Shown piece after piece: positions 7,749-17,477 of a stretch of 64,000 nucleotides of DNA. Source of the DNA: an uncultured Ruminococcus sp. (GTDB lineage Bacteria > Bacillota > Clostridia > Oscillospirales > Ruminococcaceae). The notes below the pieces were generated by a model. It saw nothing but the letters and a program-made list of their open reading frames with translations. It was not told the DNA's origin and ran no database searches. Both the position numbers and the translations under genes were made by a program. How positions within the stretch are numbered: the first letter of the stretch is position 1; each line of letters starts with the position of its first letter. Where the stretch lies: positions 16,949 to 80,948 of the forward strand of contig CAJTYV010000007.1 of assembly GCA_910584195.1 (NCBI GenBank), written 5' to 3'.

Positions 7749-7767
7749 TTGTGCCATAATAGCACAA
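7749..7767. promoter_or_regulatory. ICE palindrome box 4
   Basis: TTGTGCCATAATAGCACAA, one internal mismatch. It lies between the end of the HTH operon and its terminator. Confidence 0.65.
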
Positions 7768-7770
7768 AAA

Positions 7771-7802
7771 TCCCTGACCATTTCGATTGAAACAGTCAGG
7801 GA
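7771..7802. terminator. Terminator of the HTH operon
   Basis: TCCCTGAC (7771-7778) pairs with GTCAGGGA (7795-7802), followed by TTTTTT on the plus strand and preceded by AAAAA, so it can act in both directions. Confidence 0.8.
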
Positions 7803-7814
7803 TTTTTTATAAAA

Positions 7815-7833
7815 TTGTGCTATAATATCACAA
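7815..7833. promoter_or_regulatory. ICE palindrome box 5
   Basis: TTGTGCTATAATATCACAA, the G-to-T variant shared with boxes 6 and 10. It overlaps the toxN stop codon. Confidence 0.7.
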
Positions 7834-8547
7834 TTTAATTTTATGCTGATTTTTTTGCGGTCTAATACATTCAAGAGCCTTGTCCTTGTCTGAAATATCA
7901 ACAATAACAACTGTTTTAGCTTCATTGATTTTAAACGAAATATTGCTGTTTCTGAGACGTTCAAGCTGATCATTATTCTCGATGAGTATGTAATAATTTT
8001 GGGAATCATTTTTGTTGTTATTCATGATATATTTTGCAAGTACTTCTTCAAGTTTTTTGAAGTTGCAGCAGCGGCGTGTTAGATTACGAGATTTTTCTGG
8101 AGTTTGAGTTACAAATTTATATAATTTATTAGCTTTCTTAACAATATTTTCAACATTATCATTGCACCAGTCAAGCTGATTGTTAAGAAGCTCTTTATAA
8201 ATTTTATCTTTTGGAGAATCATTTTTGTTCGGAGTTATATTAATTGGCTTGATGAAATTTTCTGAAACAGGAATCATATTATTAAAATTTAATGCACCAA
8301 TGAGTTTGTTTTTCTTATCAAACATCTTTGAAAAATCCAAATCGTTTTTCATTTTATCATGTTTAGATTTTGGAGAGGTGAGAGGAACGCAATACTTTTT
8401 TTGCTCCATAATTATAATTATTCCGACAAAGGGACGGTTTTCCTTGTGTTCTTGAGGTGAAATCGACATAACTCTATCATCGACCTTGGCTAAATTGCGT
8501 ACATATTTCATATCAAGCGTATATAAATTTAATCTTTTCTTTTTCAT
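7828..8547 (-). CDS. toxN: Type III toxin ToxN/AbiQ-family endoribonuclease with extra C-terminal module
   Basis: 239 residues from the ATG at 8547 (GGAGGAG six bases upstream). Residues 6-150 match the ToxN/AbiQ layout: LNLYTLDMKYVRNLAKVDDR at the start, FVGIIIIMEQKKYCVPLTSP, KSKHDKM, IGALNFNNMIPV and a helical C-terminal part. Known members of this family cleave mRNA and their own antitoxin precursor. It follows four 34-bp repeats and a terminator, the exact arrangement of type III systems. Known ToxN proteins are about 170 residues; here residues 185-228 (genome 7864-7995) add a module found on other ICE proteins. Confidence 0.9.
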   Translation of the reverse strand: MKKKRLNLYTLDMKYVRNLAKVDDRVMSISPQEHKENRPFVGIIIIMEQKKYCVPLTSPKSKHDKMKNDLDFSKMFDKKNKLIGALNFNNMIPVSENFIKPINITPNKNDSPKDKIYKELLNNQLDWCNDNVENIVKKANKLYKFVTQTPEKSRNLTRRCCNFKKLEEVLAKYIMNNNKNDSQNYYILIENNDQLERLRNSNISFKINEAKTVVIVDISDKDKALECIRPQKNQHKIKL

Positions 8548-8570
8548 ATACTCCTCCAATAAAAACAAAA

Positions 8571-8590
8571 GGCTGCGATTTCTCGCAGCC
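8571..8590 (-). terminator. Attenuating terminator between toxI and toxN
   Basis: GGCTGCGA/TCGCAGCC with a 4-nt loop, followed on the minus strand by TTTTGTTTTT. In type III systems this partial terminator sets the ratio of antitoxin RNA to toxin mRNA. It ends 24 bp before the toxN start codon. Confidence 0.9.
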
Positions 8591-8780
8591 CTATCTTTTA
8601 AAATTCCCACTCACAGTAGGGTCCACTGCTTTTAAAACTCCCACTCACAGTAGGGTCCACTGCTTTTAAAACTCCCACTCACAGTAGGGACTACTGCTTT
8701 TAAAACTCCCACTTACGGTAGGGACTACCTCTTTTTACAGAGATTAAATATCTCCATACGATAAGCCTAAACCTATCACT
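8571..8780 (-). ncRNA. toxI: toxI antitoxin RNA with four 34-nt repeats
   Basis: Four contiguous 34-bp units at 8596-8629, 8630-8663, 8664-8697 and 8698-8731 have no spacers. In the RNA each reads GCAGTGGACCC, then TACTGTGAGTGGG and AGTTTTAAAA. A short CCCuAC/GUGGG hairpin and an A/U-rich junction in each unit match how ToxN processes toxI into single pseudoknotted repeats. The unit farthest from toxN is the most diverged. Transcription should start near 8780 from the promoter at 8787-8815. Confidence 0.88.
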
Positions 8781-8786
8781 AAATAT

Positions 8787-8815
8787 ATTATAGCTTATAT
8801 TTCTTGAAATGTCAA
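8787..8815 (-). promoter_or_regulatory. toxI-toxN promoter
   Basis: On the minus strand, TTGACA (8815-8810), a 17-bp spacer and TATAAT (8792-8787): full consensus, as expected for an abundant antitoxin RNA. Box 6 lies 16 bp upstream of the -35. Confidence 0.85.
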
Positions 8816-8831
8816 GAGTTTTTAAAAAAAT

Positions 8832-8850
8832 TTGTGCTATAATATCACAA
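8832..8850. promoter_or_regulatory. ICE palindrome box 6
   Basis: TTGTGCTATAATATCACAA, identical to box 5. It overlaps the stop of the giant helicase gene and lies just upstream of the toxI promoter. Confidence 0.75.
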
Positions 8851-11800
8851 TTTAGGCTTAATCTGTTTTGAACGAGCATTAAAAAGATTTTCAGCTTTTT
8901 CACGGTCACAGCGATTTAATTTTATGATTATTTCTCCGCTGCGTTCGCAATGCTCAAACTTCAGATCGCTGTTTTGGAGCATTGAAAGTTTGTCGGGAGT
9001 GATTTTCATAAAATAAGGATCACTTATTTTGGAATCAAGCTGTTCGGGCGGAATTTCCCCCTTTATTTTATCCGCATTTATCTCATCGGTAAGACGTTCA
9101 AGTTCCTGCTTTTTTTCCTCAAGCTCCGCTTCATGCTCAAACGGCTGATTAACTTCCTTTTGGCTGTCGGCAAGTTCTGTCTTTATTCGGTCAAGTTCAT
9201 TGCAGTATCTTTCTATTCTCATAGGAACAGAAGCTATTGCATTGTCGATTCTTGTGAGATTACCGCTTTCGCTGCTGCCCAAATCAAACGGATAGCGGTT
9301 TGCACCCTTTATATGTCTCGTGTAGCTTTTCAAAAAGCTGTCATAGGAAACTGCAATTTTAAAGCCTTTGTATTCCGCAATATCCGTAGGATTTTTCGGA
9401 TTACCTATAACAGCCTTTGTCATGGCAGTCATAAAGGCTTCTGCCGCTTCTTTTTTGTCGGTATAAAGGGTATTTCCGATTTTCATTTCAAAAATTTCTT
9501 TTCCGTCAATGTCCCTTTTGGGTACATAAGCTTTTATCGCTTCTGTATCTTTTGCAATACCCTCGATTATCTTTTCGGTTTTTGCTATTTTTTCGGGCAG
9601 ATTCATTATATTATTCTCAATCTCATATTTGTTTTCCAAATATGTATTTTTCAGCATATTCAGACTGCGGATATCCTCACGAAGCTCCATTTGCCGCCTG
9701 ATACGGTCATCGCCGACAGCAGCCATTTTGACTTGCATGAAGTCTACAGCCATATCGTCAATATCGTCACAGGTTCGGGCGATAGCCTTTGATGTAAATA
9801 TCTGCGCTATGCTTTCCTGCTTTTTCTCGACCATTTGATACAGATAGGCATCAAACGTACCTTTTGTAACGTATCTGTAATTATCAACCTTGTCATTTTC
9901 ATTGCCCTGACGTACCATACGTCCCAAACGTTGAGTAAGGTCGGCAGGTCGCCACGGACAATCGAGGTCGTGCAGCGCAATCAGTTTATTCTGTACGTTA
10001 GTTCCTGCGCCCATTTTCTGCGTAGAACCGATAAGCACACGCACGTCTCCGCTGCGGACTTTGGCAAATAATTTTGCCTTTTCCGTTTCGCTTGCCGCGT
10101 CGTGAATAAACGCTATTTCCTTTTCGGGAATACCCTTTTCTATAAGCTTTGAACGAATATCGGCATATACGTCAAATCGCTCGCCATTCTTCTTAAAGTC
10201 CTCTTTAGATTGCGGTACGCCCAAATCACAGAATACGAGCTGCGTTGACTTTTTATCGGAATTTTTCTCCCAAATGTCATAAACGTTCTGAATACAGGCG
10301 TTCAGTTTAGTCTGCGGCTCATCGGGCAAATTAAGGTCATACAGACGTTGGTCAAGACCGAGCTTTCGTCCGTCACCCGTAACAACGAGCATATTATCTT
10401 CTGTTCTGGAAACTTCGCCCTTGCTTATTCTCTCCGCACGTTCCGCAAGGGATTCAACAACGGCTTTCTGCGCTTCTGTAGGCTCTACGGAAACAATGTG
10501 CTTTTCGCATTCGGGTACGTCGAGGCTGAGTTGGTCAGCCATTTTTATGTCGGCGCATTCTTTGAACATGGTAACAAGTTCGGGGACGTTGGTAAATTTC
10601 AGACGTGTTTTCATTCTCCAGTCACTGCCGCTTGGCGATATTTCCGCTTCTGTGGACTTTCTTGTGAAATTTCCTGCCCATGCGTCGAAGCTGTCAAGAC
10701 CTGTTTCTTTCAGTAAGTCAGACTGCAAATATTTCATTGTGGTGAACATTTCCGAAAGGGCATTAGTCACAGGCGTTCCCGTACTGAAAACTATACCCTT
10801 GCTGCCCGTCTTTTCATCAAGATACTGACATTTCATGTATAAATCCTGTGTTTTCTGAACGTCCGCATTGGTTGAAAGTCCCGAAACGTTCTCCATTTTT
10901 GTCGAAACATAGAGGTTTTTGAACTCGTGAGCCTCGTCTACAAACAGCTTATCAACACCAAGCTCCTCAAAGGTGACCGCATTATCCTTGACAGTACCGT
11001 TAGTCAGTTTTTCAAGACGGTCACGGAGATTTTTTTTAGTTGCCTCAAGCTGTTTTACTGTATAGCTTTTGCTGTCTGTTTCGGTAGCAGCTTCTAAAGC
11101 TGAAACAACTTCATTTATTTGATTGCGGATAAATTCCTCCTCACGCTTAGCGGAAAGCGGTATTTTTATTAACTGCGAATGTCCTATAATTACTGCGTCG
11201 AAATTTCCCGTTGCTATTCTTGCACACATCTGTCTGCGTTTCTGCGGTGAAAAATCGTCCGATTTTGCCACAAGGATATTTGCGTTAGGGTACAGCTTCA
11301 TAAAGTCCGCGCCTATCTGCTCCGTAAGGTGATTCGGAACTACAAACATACTCTTGTTGTGCAGTCCGAGCCTTTTCCCCTCCATTGCCGTTGCTATCAT
11401 CTCGAACGTTTTTCCTGCGCCAACCTGATGTGCAAACAGCGTATTACCGCCGAAAAGTGCGTGTGCGACAGCGTTTTTCTGATGTGGCTTTAATGATATT
11501 TCGGGATTTGAACCGAAGAAGTTAAGGCTGCTGCCGTCATATTCACGGGGACGTATGCAGTTGAATTTCTCGTTATAGGTCTTGACAAGTTCATTACGTC
11601 TTTCGGGGTCTGCAAAAATCCACTTCTTGAAAGCGGCGTTTATCTGCTTGACTTTATCCTCCGCCGCCTTTGTCTCTTTTTCAAGAATAACGGTTTTTTT
11701 ATTGCCTGTGTCAGGGTCTTTTACTACTTCTGTAACTGCTACGGATTTAGCGTTAAGGATTTTTTCAAGCAGCTCATAAGCGTTTAAGTCCTTTGTACCA

Positions 11801-14800
11801 AAGTTTTTGGTTGACTTTACGGAATTGTCAAGACGTGCGTTTTCGATTTTCCAAGAGCCTTTTCCCGAACCGGAATAATTTACCGTGATTGCATTGGGAT
11901 TTTCCTGCGCAACGTCGCTGTCGTATTCCTTAAAGCGAGTTGGCGTTTCAAAGGTTTCATACATAAACTGCTGAATTATTTTCGGGTCTATCCAAGTCAT
12001 GCCGAGCTGCATATCAATTTCCGTAGCTTTCAGCGGTTTGGGTATCACTTCCGTAAGGGCGGCGATATTTTTTTCATATTCGGGATTTTCCGATATTTTT
12101 GCTTCTGCCTGCGCTATCTTTTTATAGATGTTGCCCGACAAATATTCGTCGCTTGTCTGATATACCGTGTTGTCCTCCGTGGAAAGTTCGGGAACAGGGA
12201 AGATGTCACCCTGTAAATCGTCGATTATTTTGTTTTTCTCAAAGCCTGTAAGCTGCTCCATATAGTCAAAATCAATTCTGCCCTTTTCCGATATTGACAA
12301 AATCAACGCTTCGTGGGCAGTTTCAACGTGTTCAGCCACCTTGTGGGGACGTATGGTCCTTTCGGTAAAAATCTCCGTTTTTCCTACAAACTGACCGTCC
12401 TCCATTTTTTCAAGGGACTGCAACAGGGGAAGTCTTACGTCGTTTTTGAAAACGTTGCTGTTTGGAGCTTTCCTCGATACTCCGCTTGCGTTTCGTGAAT
12501 TTGGCGTTTCTATGGGATTTATGCGACCGTATTTCTTTACGAATTTATCGTATTTAACGGTCAGCTCCGCTTGCAGAGATTTTATTTCCTTGTCGGGTCT
12601 GTCCTCCACCTGCGCTTGTAAAAGTTCACGGACAGTTTCGCCAAGACCGCACATAGCCTTGCGGCGATCGGCAACTATTCCATGCTGTTCGCTTTCTTTC
12701 AGCGGTATCAGATTATCGTCCACACGGTAATACAGCTTATCCTCAACCACCGTATAGGTAAGATTTTCAATATTGGGAGTTGCGGTCAGGTATTTATCTT
12801 CTGCACGTTCGTCAAGTTCCTGCTGAAATTCAAGCGGAATATATTCGCCCTTGATGTTTTTCATAGCTTCATGGAGCTGCGCTTTAAGGTCTGCGCCCTC
12901 AAACGGAGTACAAATTATACTGCCGAACCTACCGTTATCGGACAGTTTTCCCAAAACCATATCGGGATTATCGGCAAAATAGCTGTTGATTTTCAGACCG
13001 TCCGCATTTTCCTTTGTATGTACCCAATCGCAGGACTTGTCCATAGGCATTTCGCCGATATTAAGCGGTTTTTCACGCTTTTTCAGAAAGATAATGTCCG
13101 TTGCTGTCTGCGTTCCTGCATTTTTCTGAAATGCATTGTTGGGCAGACGTACCGCACCCATAAGCTCCGCTTTCTGAGCAAGCATTTGACGGACTTTTGT
13201 ATCTTCCTTATCGAGAGTACCCGTTGATGTGACAAACGCCACAACGCCGCCGGGACGAACGCTGTCAAGTGATTTGGCAAAGAAATAGTCGTGTATCAGA
13301 AGTCCCTTATAAGCCTTTGTTTTGTCGTTTACGCCGTGATTTCCGAACGGAACGTTGCCCACCGCCAAATCAAAAGAGCCTTTGTCAAGCTTTATTTTTT
13401 CATAGGCGTTTATTGCAATATTAGCTTCGGGATAAAGCTTTTGAGCGATACGTCCCGAAATACTGTCTATTTCGATTCCTGCGAGGTTGCTGTTTTCCCT
13501 GATACTATCGGGCATAGTTCCGAAAAAGTTTCCCACGCCCATTGACGGTTCAAGAATTTCTCCGCCCTCAAAGCCGATATTGGAAAGTCCCTCGTAAATT
13601 GCTTGTGTAATTACGGGAGATGTGTAAAATGCGTCGTTTACGGTAGAACGTGCGGCTTCGTATTCTTCCTCTGAAAGAAGATTTAGCAGCTCGGAATACT
13701 CCTTGCTCCATGCTGAATTATTTTCGTCAAAGGCTTCCTGCAATCCGCCCCAGCCGATATATTTTGACAGCGTTTCCTGTTCTTCAGGTGTGGCAGGACG
13801 TTCTTCATTTTCTATAAGTTGCAGCGTTCTGATAGCTTCGATGTTGTTTTGAAATTTTTCACGCTTACTGCCCTCGCCCAAATGCTCGTCGGTTATGCGG
13901 AAATATTCTTTTTTGGCTGTAGGCTCTTTTTCTTGATTTTCAGCCGATGCTTCCGATAAATCATTCACAGGAGCATTTTTTTCGGTTTGGATTAAATCGG
14001 ATTTTTCAATAGATTTAGCAACAGTATTGTCTGATATATTTTCTTCTTCCGTAAAATCGGGGAAGTCCTCAAGGTCGGGAATATCTCCGAATAGGGACAT
14101 CTGACCTGTTATTGCCGCCTGTTCTTCTTCGGGACGTGCGTTAAAAATAGCCTGTTCACGCTTATCCCAATAATCGGTATGCCATTCCTGCAATTCCTCG
14201 TTGATACTTTTGTTGTACTTTTCTGCGCCGTCCGTATAATAATCGGGGACTTGCATAATTCCCTTGTCAAGCAGTTCTCTTTCGGGAACACAGGCGTCGC
14301 AATCTTCCTCATAACAATGAAATCCTTTTTCCCTGAATCCGATTTTTCTTGCTTCGGGAGAAAGAATTTTGTCCGCAATATCGGAGCGAATCATTATACC
14401 GCCGTGACTTGGTGTATTAACTTTAAAAATACCTTTATTCAGTTCACGATAGGAATTAACCTCGCCCCACGGCGTTTTTTCGGGAGGATTTATAGGAATG
14501 TTTGATGAATAAAGTTCATAAAACGTCCTTGCTTCTTCCGAAAGAGCCGTAAATTTTGTTTCGGGGAGATTGTCGGCTGCAATATTTTCTTCGGGAGTAT
14601 TTTTTATAGCTGCTTCATGCGGTTCGGTTATTTCCTTTTCATGTTCTGCTGAAAGAACATTTGCAATATAATCCTCAAATGCTTCTTCTGCAAGAAATCT
14701 TGTAGGAAAATTAGAATATTCCTCGCTTACGCTTAAAATACTGTGACCGAAATCCGCTTCAATGTCGTACTTACCGTCAGCATTTTCAGAAATCCAGTAA

Positions 14801-17277
14801 AACTTATCGTTGTATTTTGTGGAATAGCTTGTTGCTCTGCCATTTTCGTCCTCTGTTTCGGAAATTGGCGTCCACACAATTTCGTTTGAAAGTTCCGCTT
14901 TCTCGTTATTCTCAACGGCTTCTATCGAATTTTCGGGTTTGATTACAAGGTCGGCAACGTATTTTGCTGTCAATAATTCCTCACGAGTCAGAACGTCCTC
15001 GATTTTGATATTGTTGGTCATATTTCCCCATTTATCGGGAATTACAAGTCTGTTCCAATTGTTTCCGTCTGTGTTAAAAATAAGCCTGTCAACACTGTCC
15101 TCACTTCTGACAAGTCCTTTTTCCGCAAGTCTGTCCCATAATTCTTCATTTACCGAAATGTCAATTTTGGCAAGACTGCCTTTGATACGTCCCTTGTTCT
15201 TTACAACAAATATGTCGGGATTTTCTGTTTGGTACATATCCCTTGTTATTTCGGAAAATTCTTTTTTTGCTATTGGTTCAGCTTTTGAAAGAATCTCAAA
15301 GCCTTTTTCATTCATATCTTGCTGCCAGCCGTTATATGCGTATACGTCGCTTGTGCTGAGCAGAACACCGCCGAAATCGGGAGCGTCCAAATCTTTCAGA
15401 CTGATACGTTTTTCATCTATCTGCTCAACTTCTCTGCGCTTACCGTCATAAAGAATTATATCGCCTACCGATAAATCATTAACCGTTGGTGCAGATTTAT
15501 CATTATTGTCAATTTTTTCTTCAGCGTTTTTTACTATATTCTTTTCTTCATCAGACAAAGCAACAAGTTCATCAAATTCGAGATTAGCCAAATCGCCGTG
15601 CATATCTTCCAAAGAATCATACAGCGTTTCACTAACAACAACGCCGTCATATTCCTTTACAATACGGAAAGATTCAAGGTCAGCGTATACTTCAATTGGC
15701 AGTTCGCTGTACTCATCTGTAGTGTAGGCAAGGTCAACATGATCTATATTGGATAAATTCGCCTTTGTTCCAAATTCACTTTCACAATATTCATGGATAA
15801 GTCTGATCGCCTTGTCCATAGCATTTTCCGCAAGCTGCTTTTGGAGAGCGTTCGTCAGTTCACGCTCCAAAGAACCAAGCCGACCTGCAAAAACAGAACG
15901 GCTCAGAGTGTTACGATTATTGTAATGCGTATGAAATGCAGGAAGCTTCGCCATTTCGTCGATCATATTTTCTGTCACATGGTGTTTGACCATGAATTTT
16001 TCGAGACGGTCAAGAAATTTCTGCTGTTTTTCGGTATATTTGTGATTTTTGGCAACCTCATCAAAAGCTGTATGAACCTTTTCTGAAAAAGAAACGGCAG
16101 AAACCATATCAGGCTCTGCCGTTTTATCCGTTATATTGCGTAAACCGTCACGGGAAGTATTTCCTCCTCCGCTTCCGCTTTGTACCTCTCCAGTAACTGC
16201 ACCATCGGAATGTATTTGCCCGATTTCATCGTTTCCTTGTACTCCTCCGACTGCTTTTTCTTCTCCACTATCTCCTCGATCAGATTCAGAACTCTCTCGT
16301 TCATCTCCTCGCAGTGACGGTTCAGTTTCTCCGTGTCCGTCTCCAGTTCCTCGTTCAGCATTATCGCTTCTATCAGGTATGGAGTTTTCCATATGAATTT
16401 CAGCCTCATGCTGCCGTACTTGCCCATTGCCGCCGTTGGCTTCGGCTGATGTACCCAAAACATCGGCTCGTATACTCCCTGTTCCTCGTTGAGTTTGCTC
16501 CACTCGTTCTGATCTTCGTTGAAGTCGTACTTCTTCATGTGCATTTGAGCTTCCTCTACCCAAATCCATTCCACGTGATTCTCGTCCGTGTAATTCAGTC
16601 CTATCATTTCTTGATTGACTGTCATTGATTCTGTGTGCATCATAAAAAATTCTCCTCTCATTATTTACAACTTCGTAAAATGACTGACTGCATCTGTTAA
16701 GAGAAACACCAATATTAGCGACTTCCTTTACCGAAAGATTTTCGATTCCCGAAAATCTTTCAGCATTATTGTTTATTTCAAGTCCATACTGTTTGCACAG
16801 CTTGTATTCGGCTGTTGCCTTAAAAATGCGTTTTTGTTCTTCAGAAAATGAAGTGTTATTTGAAAATTCTTCAACCATGTTACTCAAAGTTGATTTAAGA
16901 TTTTCCTTAATTTCTTCGGGAATTTCGAGAAGTTCAGGCTCTTTTTTCAACGCTGTCTGACTTGCATCAAAAAGATATGCTACAGACTGATTTCCTCTGC
17001 TGTCTCGAGAAAGTACAGTAATACCATGTTCACCGTAATTAACATGATTTCCGTCAGAAGTTTTCCATTCTCTGAATTGTCTGCAATCTACAGCATTTGG
17101 ATTATGAGCATGAATAATCAGTTTTGTAGAAAATTCAAACTCGTCCTGAACTTTGCTTATCTGGGTGTTTGCTGTAAAGTCAAGAAAATTTCTCCATTTT
17201 TCGGGAGTTTCCTGCACTCTAAGGATCTCGTTCTCATACAAAGAACGCGCTTCATTGAGCTTGCTGCTTTTTGTCAT
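8845..17277 (-). CDS. Giant DNA methyltransferase / SNF2-type helicase protein
   Basis: 2810 residues. In order: an ArdC-like N-terminal ssDNA-binding region (about 1-110); a Gly/Arg/Glu-rich low-complexity stretch (about 220-370); long linkers; an N6-adenine methyltransferase-like domain with motif I EPSMGVGNFFG (about 1244) and GNVPFG in place of NPPY; and a superfamily 2 helicase with Walker A AHQVGAGKT (about 1954), DEAH box LFVDEAHEF (about 2114) and motif VI QRLGRMVRQG (about 2454). The last 55 residues are the shared ICE module, ending in QIKPKL. Proteins of this build occur in many Firmicutes ICEs and are thought to protect or process the entering DNA. GGAGG precedes the ATG. Confidence 0.88.
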   Translation of the reverse strand: MTKSSKLNEARSLYENEILRVQETPEKWRNFLDFTANTQISKVQDEFEFSTKLIIHAHNPNAVDCRQFREWKTSDGNHVNYGEHGITVLSRDSRGNQSVAYLFDASQTALKKEPELLEIPEEIKENLKSTLSNMVEEFSNNTSFSEEQKRIFKATAEYKLCKQYGLEINNNAERFSGIENLSVKEVANIGVSLNRCSQSFYEVVNNERRIFYDAHRINDSQSRNDRTELHGRESRGMDLGRGSSNAHEEVRLQRRSERVEQTQRGTGSIRADVLGTSAEANGGNGQVRQHEAEIHMENSIPDRSDNAERGTGDGHGETEPSLRGDERESSESDRGDSGEEKAVGGVQGNDEIGQIHSDGAVTGEVQSGSGGGNTSRDGLRNITDKTAEPDMVSAVSFSEKVHTAFDEVAKNHKYTEKQQKFLDRLEKFMVKHHVTENMIDEMAKLPAFHTHYNNRNTLSRSVFAGRLGSLERELTNALQKQLAENAMDKAIRLIHEYCESEFGTKANLSNIDHVDLAYTTDEYSELPIEVYADLESFRIVKEYDGVVVSETLYDSLEDMHGDLANLEFDELVALSDEEKNIVKNAEEKIDNNDKSAPTVNDLSVGDIILYDGKRREVEQIDEKRISLKDLDAPDFGGVLLSTSDVYAYNGWQQDMNEKGFEILSKAEPIAKKEFSEITRDMYQTENPDIFVVKNKGRIKGSLAKIDISVNEELWDRLAEKGLVRSEDSVDRLIFNTDGNNWNRLVIPDKWGNMTNNIKIEDVLTREELLTAKYVADLVIKPENSIEAVENNEKAELSNEIVWTPISETEDENGRATSYSTKYNDKFYWISENADGKYDIEADFGHSILSVSEEYSNFPTRFLAEEAFEDYIANVLSAEHEKEITEPHEAAIKNTPEENIAADNLPETKFTALSEEARTFYELYSSNIPINPPEKTPWGEVNSYRELNKGIFKVNTPSHGGIMIRSDIADKILSPEARKIGFREKGFHCYEEDCDACVPERELLDKGIMQVPDYYTDGAEKYNKSINEELQEWHTDYWDKREQAIFNARPEEEQAAITGQMSLFGDIPDLEDFPDFTEEENISDNTVAKSIEKSDLIQTEKNAPVNDLSEASAENQEKEPTAKKEYFRITDEHLGEGSKREKFQNNIEAIRTLQLIENEERPATPEEQETLSKYIGWGGLQEAFDENNSAWSKEYSELLNLLSEEEYEAARSTVNDAFYTSPVITQAIYEGLSNIGFEGGEILEPSMGVGNFFGTMPDSIRENSNLAGIEIDSISGRIAQKLYPEANIAINAYEKIKLDKGSFDLAVGNVPFGNHGVNDKTKAYKGLLIHDYFFAKSLDSVRPGGVVAFVTSTGTLDKEDTKVRQMLAQKAELMGAVRLPNNAFQKNAGTQTATDIIFLKKREKPLNIGEMPMDKSCDWVHTKENADGLKINSYFADNPDMVLGKLSDNGRFGSIICTPFEGADLKAQLHEAMKNIKGEYIPLEFQQELDERAEDKYLTATPNIENLTYTVVEDKLYYRVDDNLIPLKESEQHGIVADRRKAMCGLGETVRELLQAQVEDRPDKEIKSLQAELTVKYDKFVKKYGRINPIETPNSRNASGVSRKAPNSNVFKNDVRLPLLQSLEKMEDGQFVGKTEIFTERTIRPHKVAEHVETAHEALILSISEKGRIDFDYMEQLTGFEKNKIIDDLQGDIFPVPELSTEDNTVYQTSDEYLSGNIYKKIAQAEAKISENPEYEKNIAALTEVIPKPLKATEIDMQLGMTWIDPKIIQQFMYETFETPTRFKEYDSDVAQENPNAITVNYSGSGKGSWKIENARLDNSVKSTKNFGTKDLNAYELLEKILNAKSVAVTEVVKDPDTGNKKTVILEKETKAAEDKVKQINAAFKKWIFADPERRNELVKTYNEKFNCIRPREYDGSSLNFFGSNPEISLKPHQKNAVAHALFGGNTLFAHQVGAGKTFEMIATAMEGKRLGLHNKSMFVVPNHLTEQIGADFMKLYPNANILVAKSDDFSPQKRRQMCARIATGNFDAVIIGHSQLIKIPLSAKREEEFIRNQINEVVSALEAATETDSKSYTVKQLEATKKNLRDRLEKLTNGTVKDNAVTFEELGVDKLFVDEAHEFKNLYVSTKMENVSGLSTNADVQKTQDLYMKCQYLDEKTGSKGIVFSTGTPVTNALSEMFTTMKYLQSDLLKETGLDSFDAWAGNFTRKSTEAEISPSGSDWRMKTRLKFTNVPELVTMFKECADIKMADQLSLDVPECEKHIVSVEPTEAQKAVVESLAERAERISKGEVSRTEDNMLVVTGDGRKLGLDQRLYDLNLPDEPQTKLNACIQNVYDIWEKNSDKKSTQLVFCDLGVPQSKEDFKKNGERFDVYADIRSKLIEKGIPEKEIAFIHDAASETEKAKLFAKVRSGDVRVLIGSTQKMGAGTNVQNKLIALHDLDCPWRPADLTQRLGRMVRQGNENDKVDNYRYVTKGTFDAYLYQMVEKKQESIAQIFTSKAIARTCDDIDDMAVDFMQVKMAAVGDDRIRRQMELREDIRSLNMLKNTYLENKYEIENNIMNLPEKIAKTEKIIEGIAKDTEAIKAYVPKRDIDGKEIFEMKIGNTLYTDKKEAAEAFMTAMTKAVIGNPKNPTDIAEYKGFKIAVSYDSFLKSYTRHIKGANRYPFDLGSSESGNLTRIDNAIASVPMRIERYCNELDRIKTELADSQKEVNQPFEHEAELEEKKQELERLTDEINADKIKGEIPPEQLDSKISDPYFMKITPDKLSMLQNSDLKFEHCERSGEIIIKLNRCDREKAENLFNARSKQIKPKL

Positions 17278-17294
17278 TTTTAATCCTCCATTTT

Positions 17295-17323
17295 ATTGTA
17301 CCACATTAAAGTGCTAAAGTCAA
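17295..17323 (-). promoter_or_regulatory. Promoter of the giant helicase gene
   Basis: On the minus strand, TTGACT (17323-17318), a 17-bp spacer and TACAAT (17300-17295). The -35 sits in a perfect hairpin, AAAGTCAAGGC/GCCTTGACTTT (17316-17343). The leader is very short. Confidence 0.7.
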
Positions 17324-17370
17324 GGCTTTTCCGCCTTGACTTTGCATTTTGTCATTTTGTACAAATAGTA

Positions 17371-17475
17371 TTAGATACTTATGTTATGTTTTTTATCCTT
17401 GCTTTTGTCAATGTTCTCCTGAGACTTTTCAGAAGTCGGTTTAAGTTCTATCTGTTCATCTGTAAATTTTGGCAT
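17371..17475 (-). CDS. 34-residue peptide downstream of the GntR gene
   Basis: The ATG at 17475 follows AAAGGAGT. It encodes a charged Lys/Glu/Ser-rich peptide beginning MPKFTDEQIELKP and ending NISI. The start codon is two bases after the GntR stop, and a GntR-type operator (17493-17509) lies just upstream. No family recognised. The strong ribosome-binding site supports translation. Confidence 0.45.
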   Translation of the reverse strand: MPKFTDEQIELKPTSEKSQENIDKSKDKKHNISI

Positions 17476-17477
17476 AT

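Noticed and set aside
8596..8731. CRISPR-like array of regular repeats
   Set aside because: The four 34-bp units are contiguous, with no spacers and no cas genes; the promoter, terminator and following ToxN gene identify it as toxI.
16131..16661. Minus-strand 176-codon frame within the giant helicase gene
   Set aside because: It lies out of frame in the low-complexity Gly/Arg/Glu stretch of the 2810-residue protein, whose domains are continuous around it; a composition artefact.
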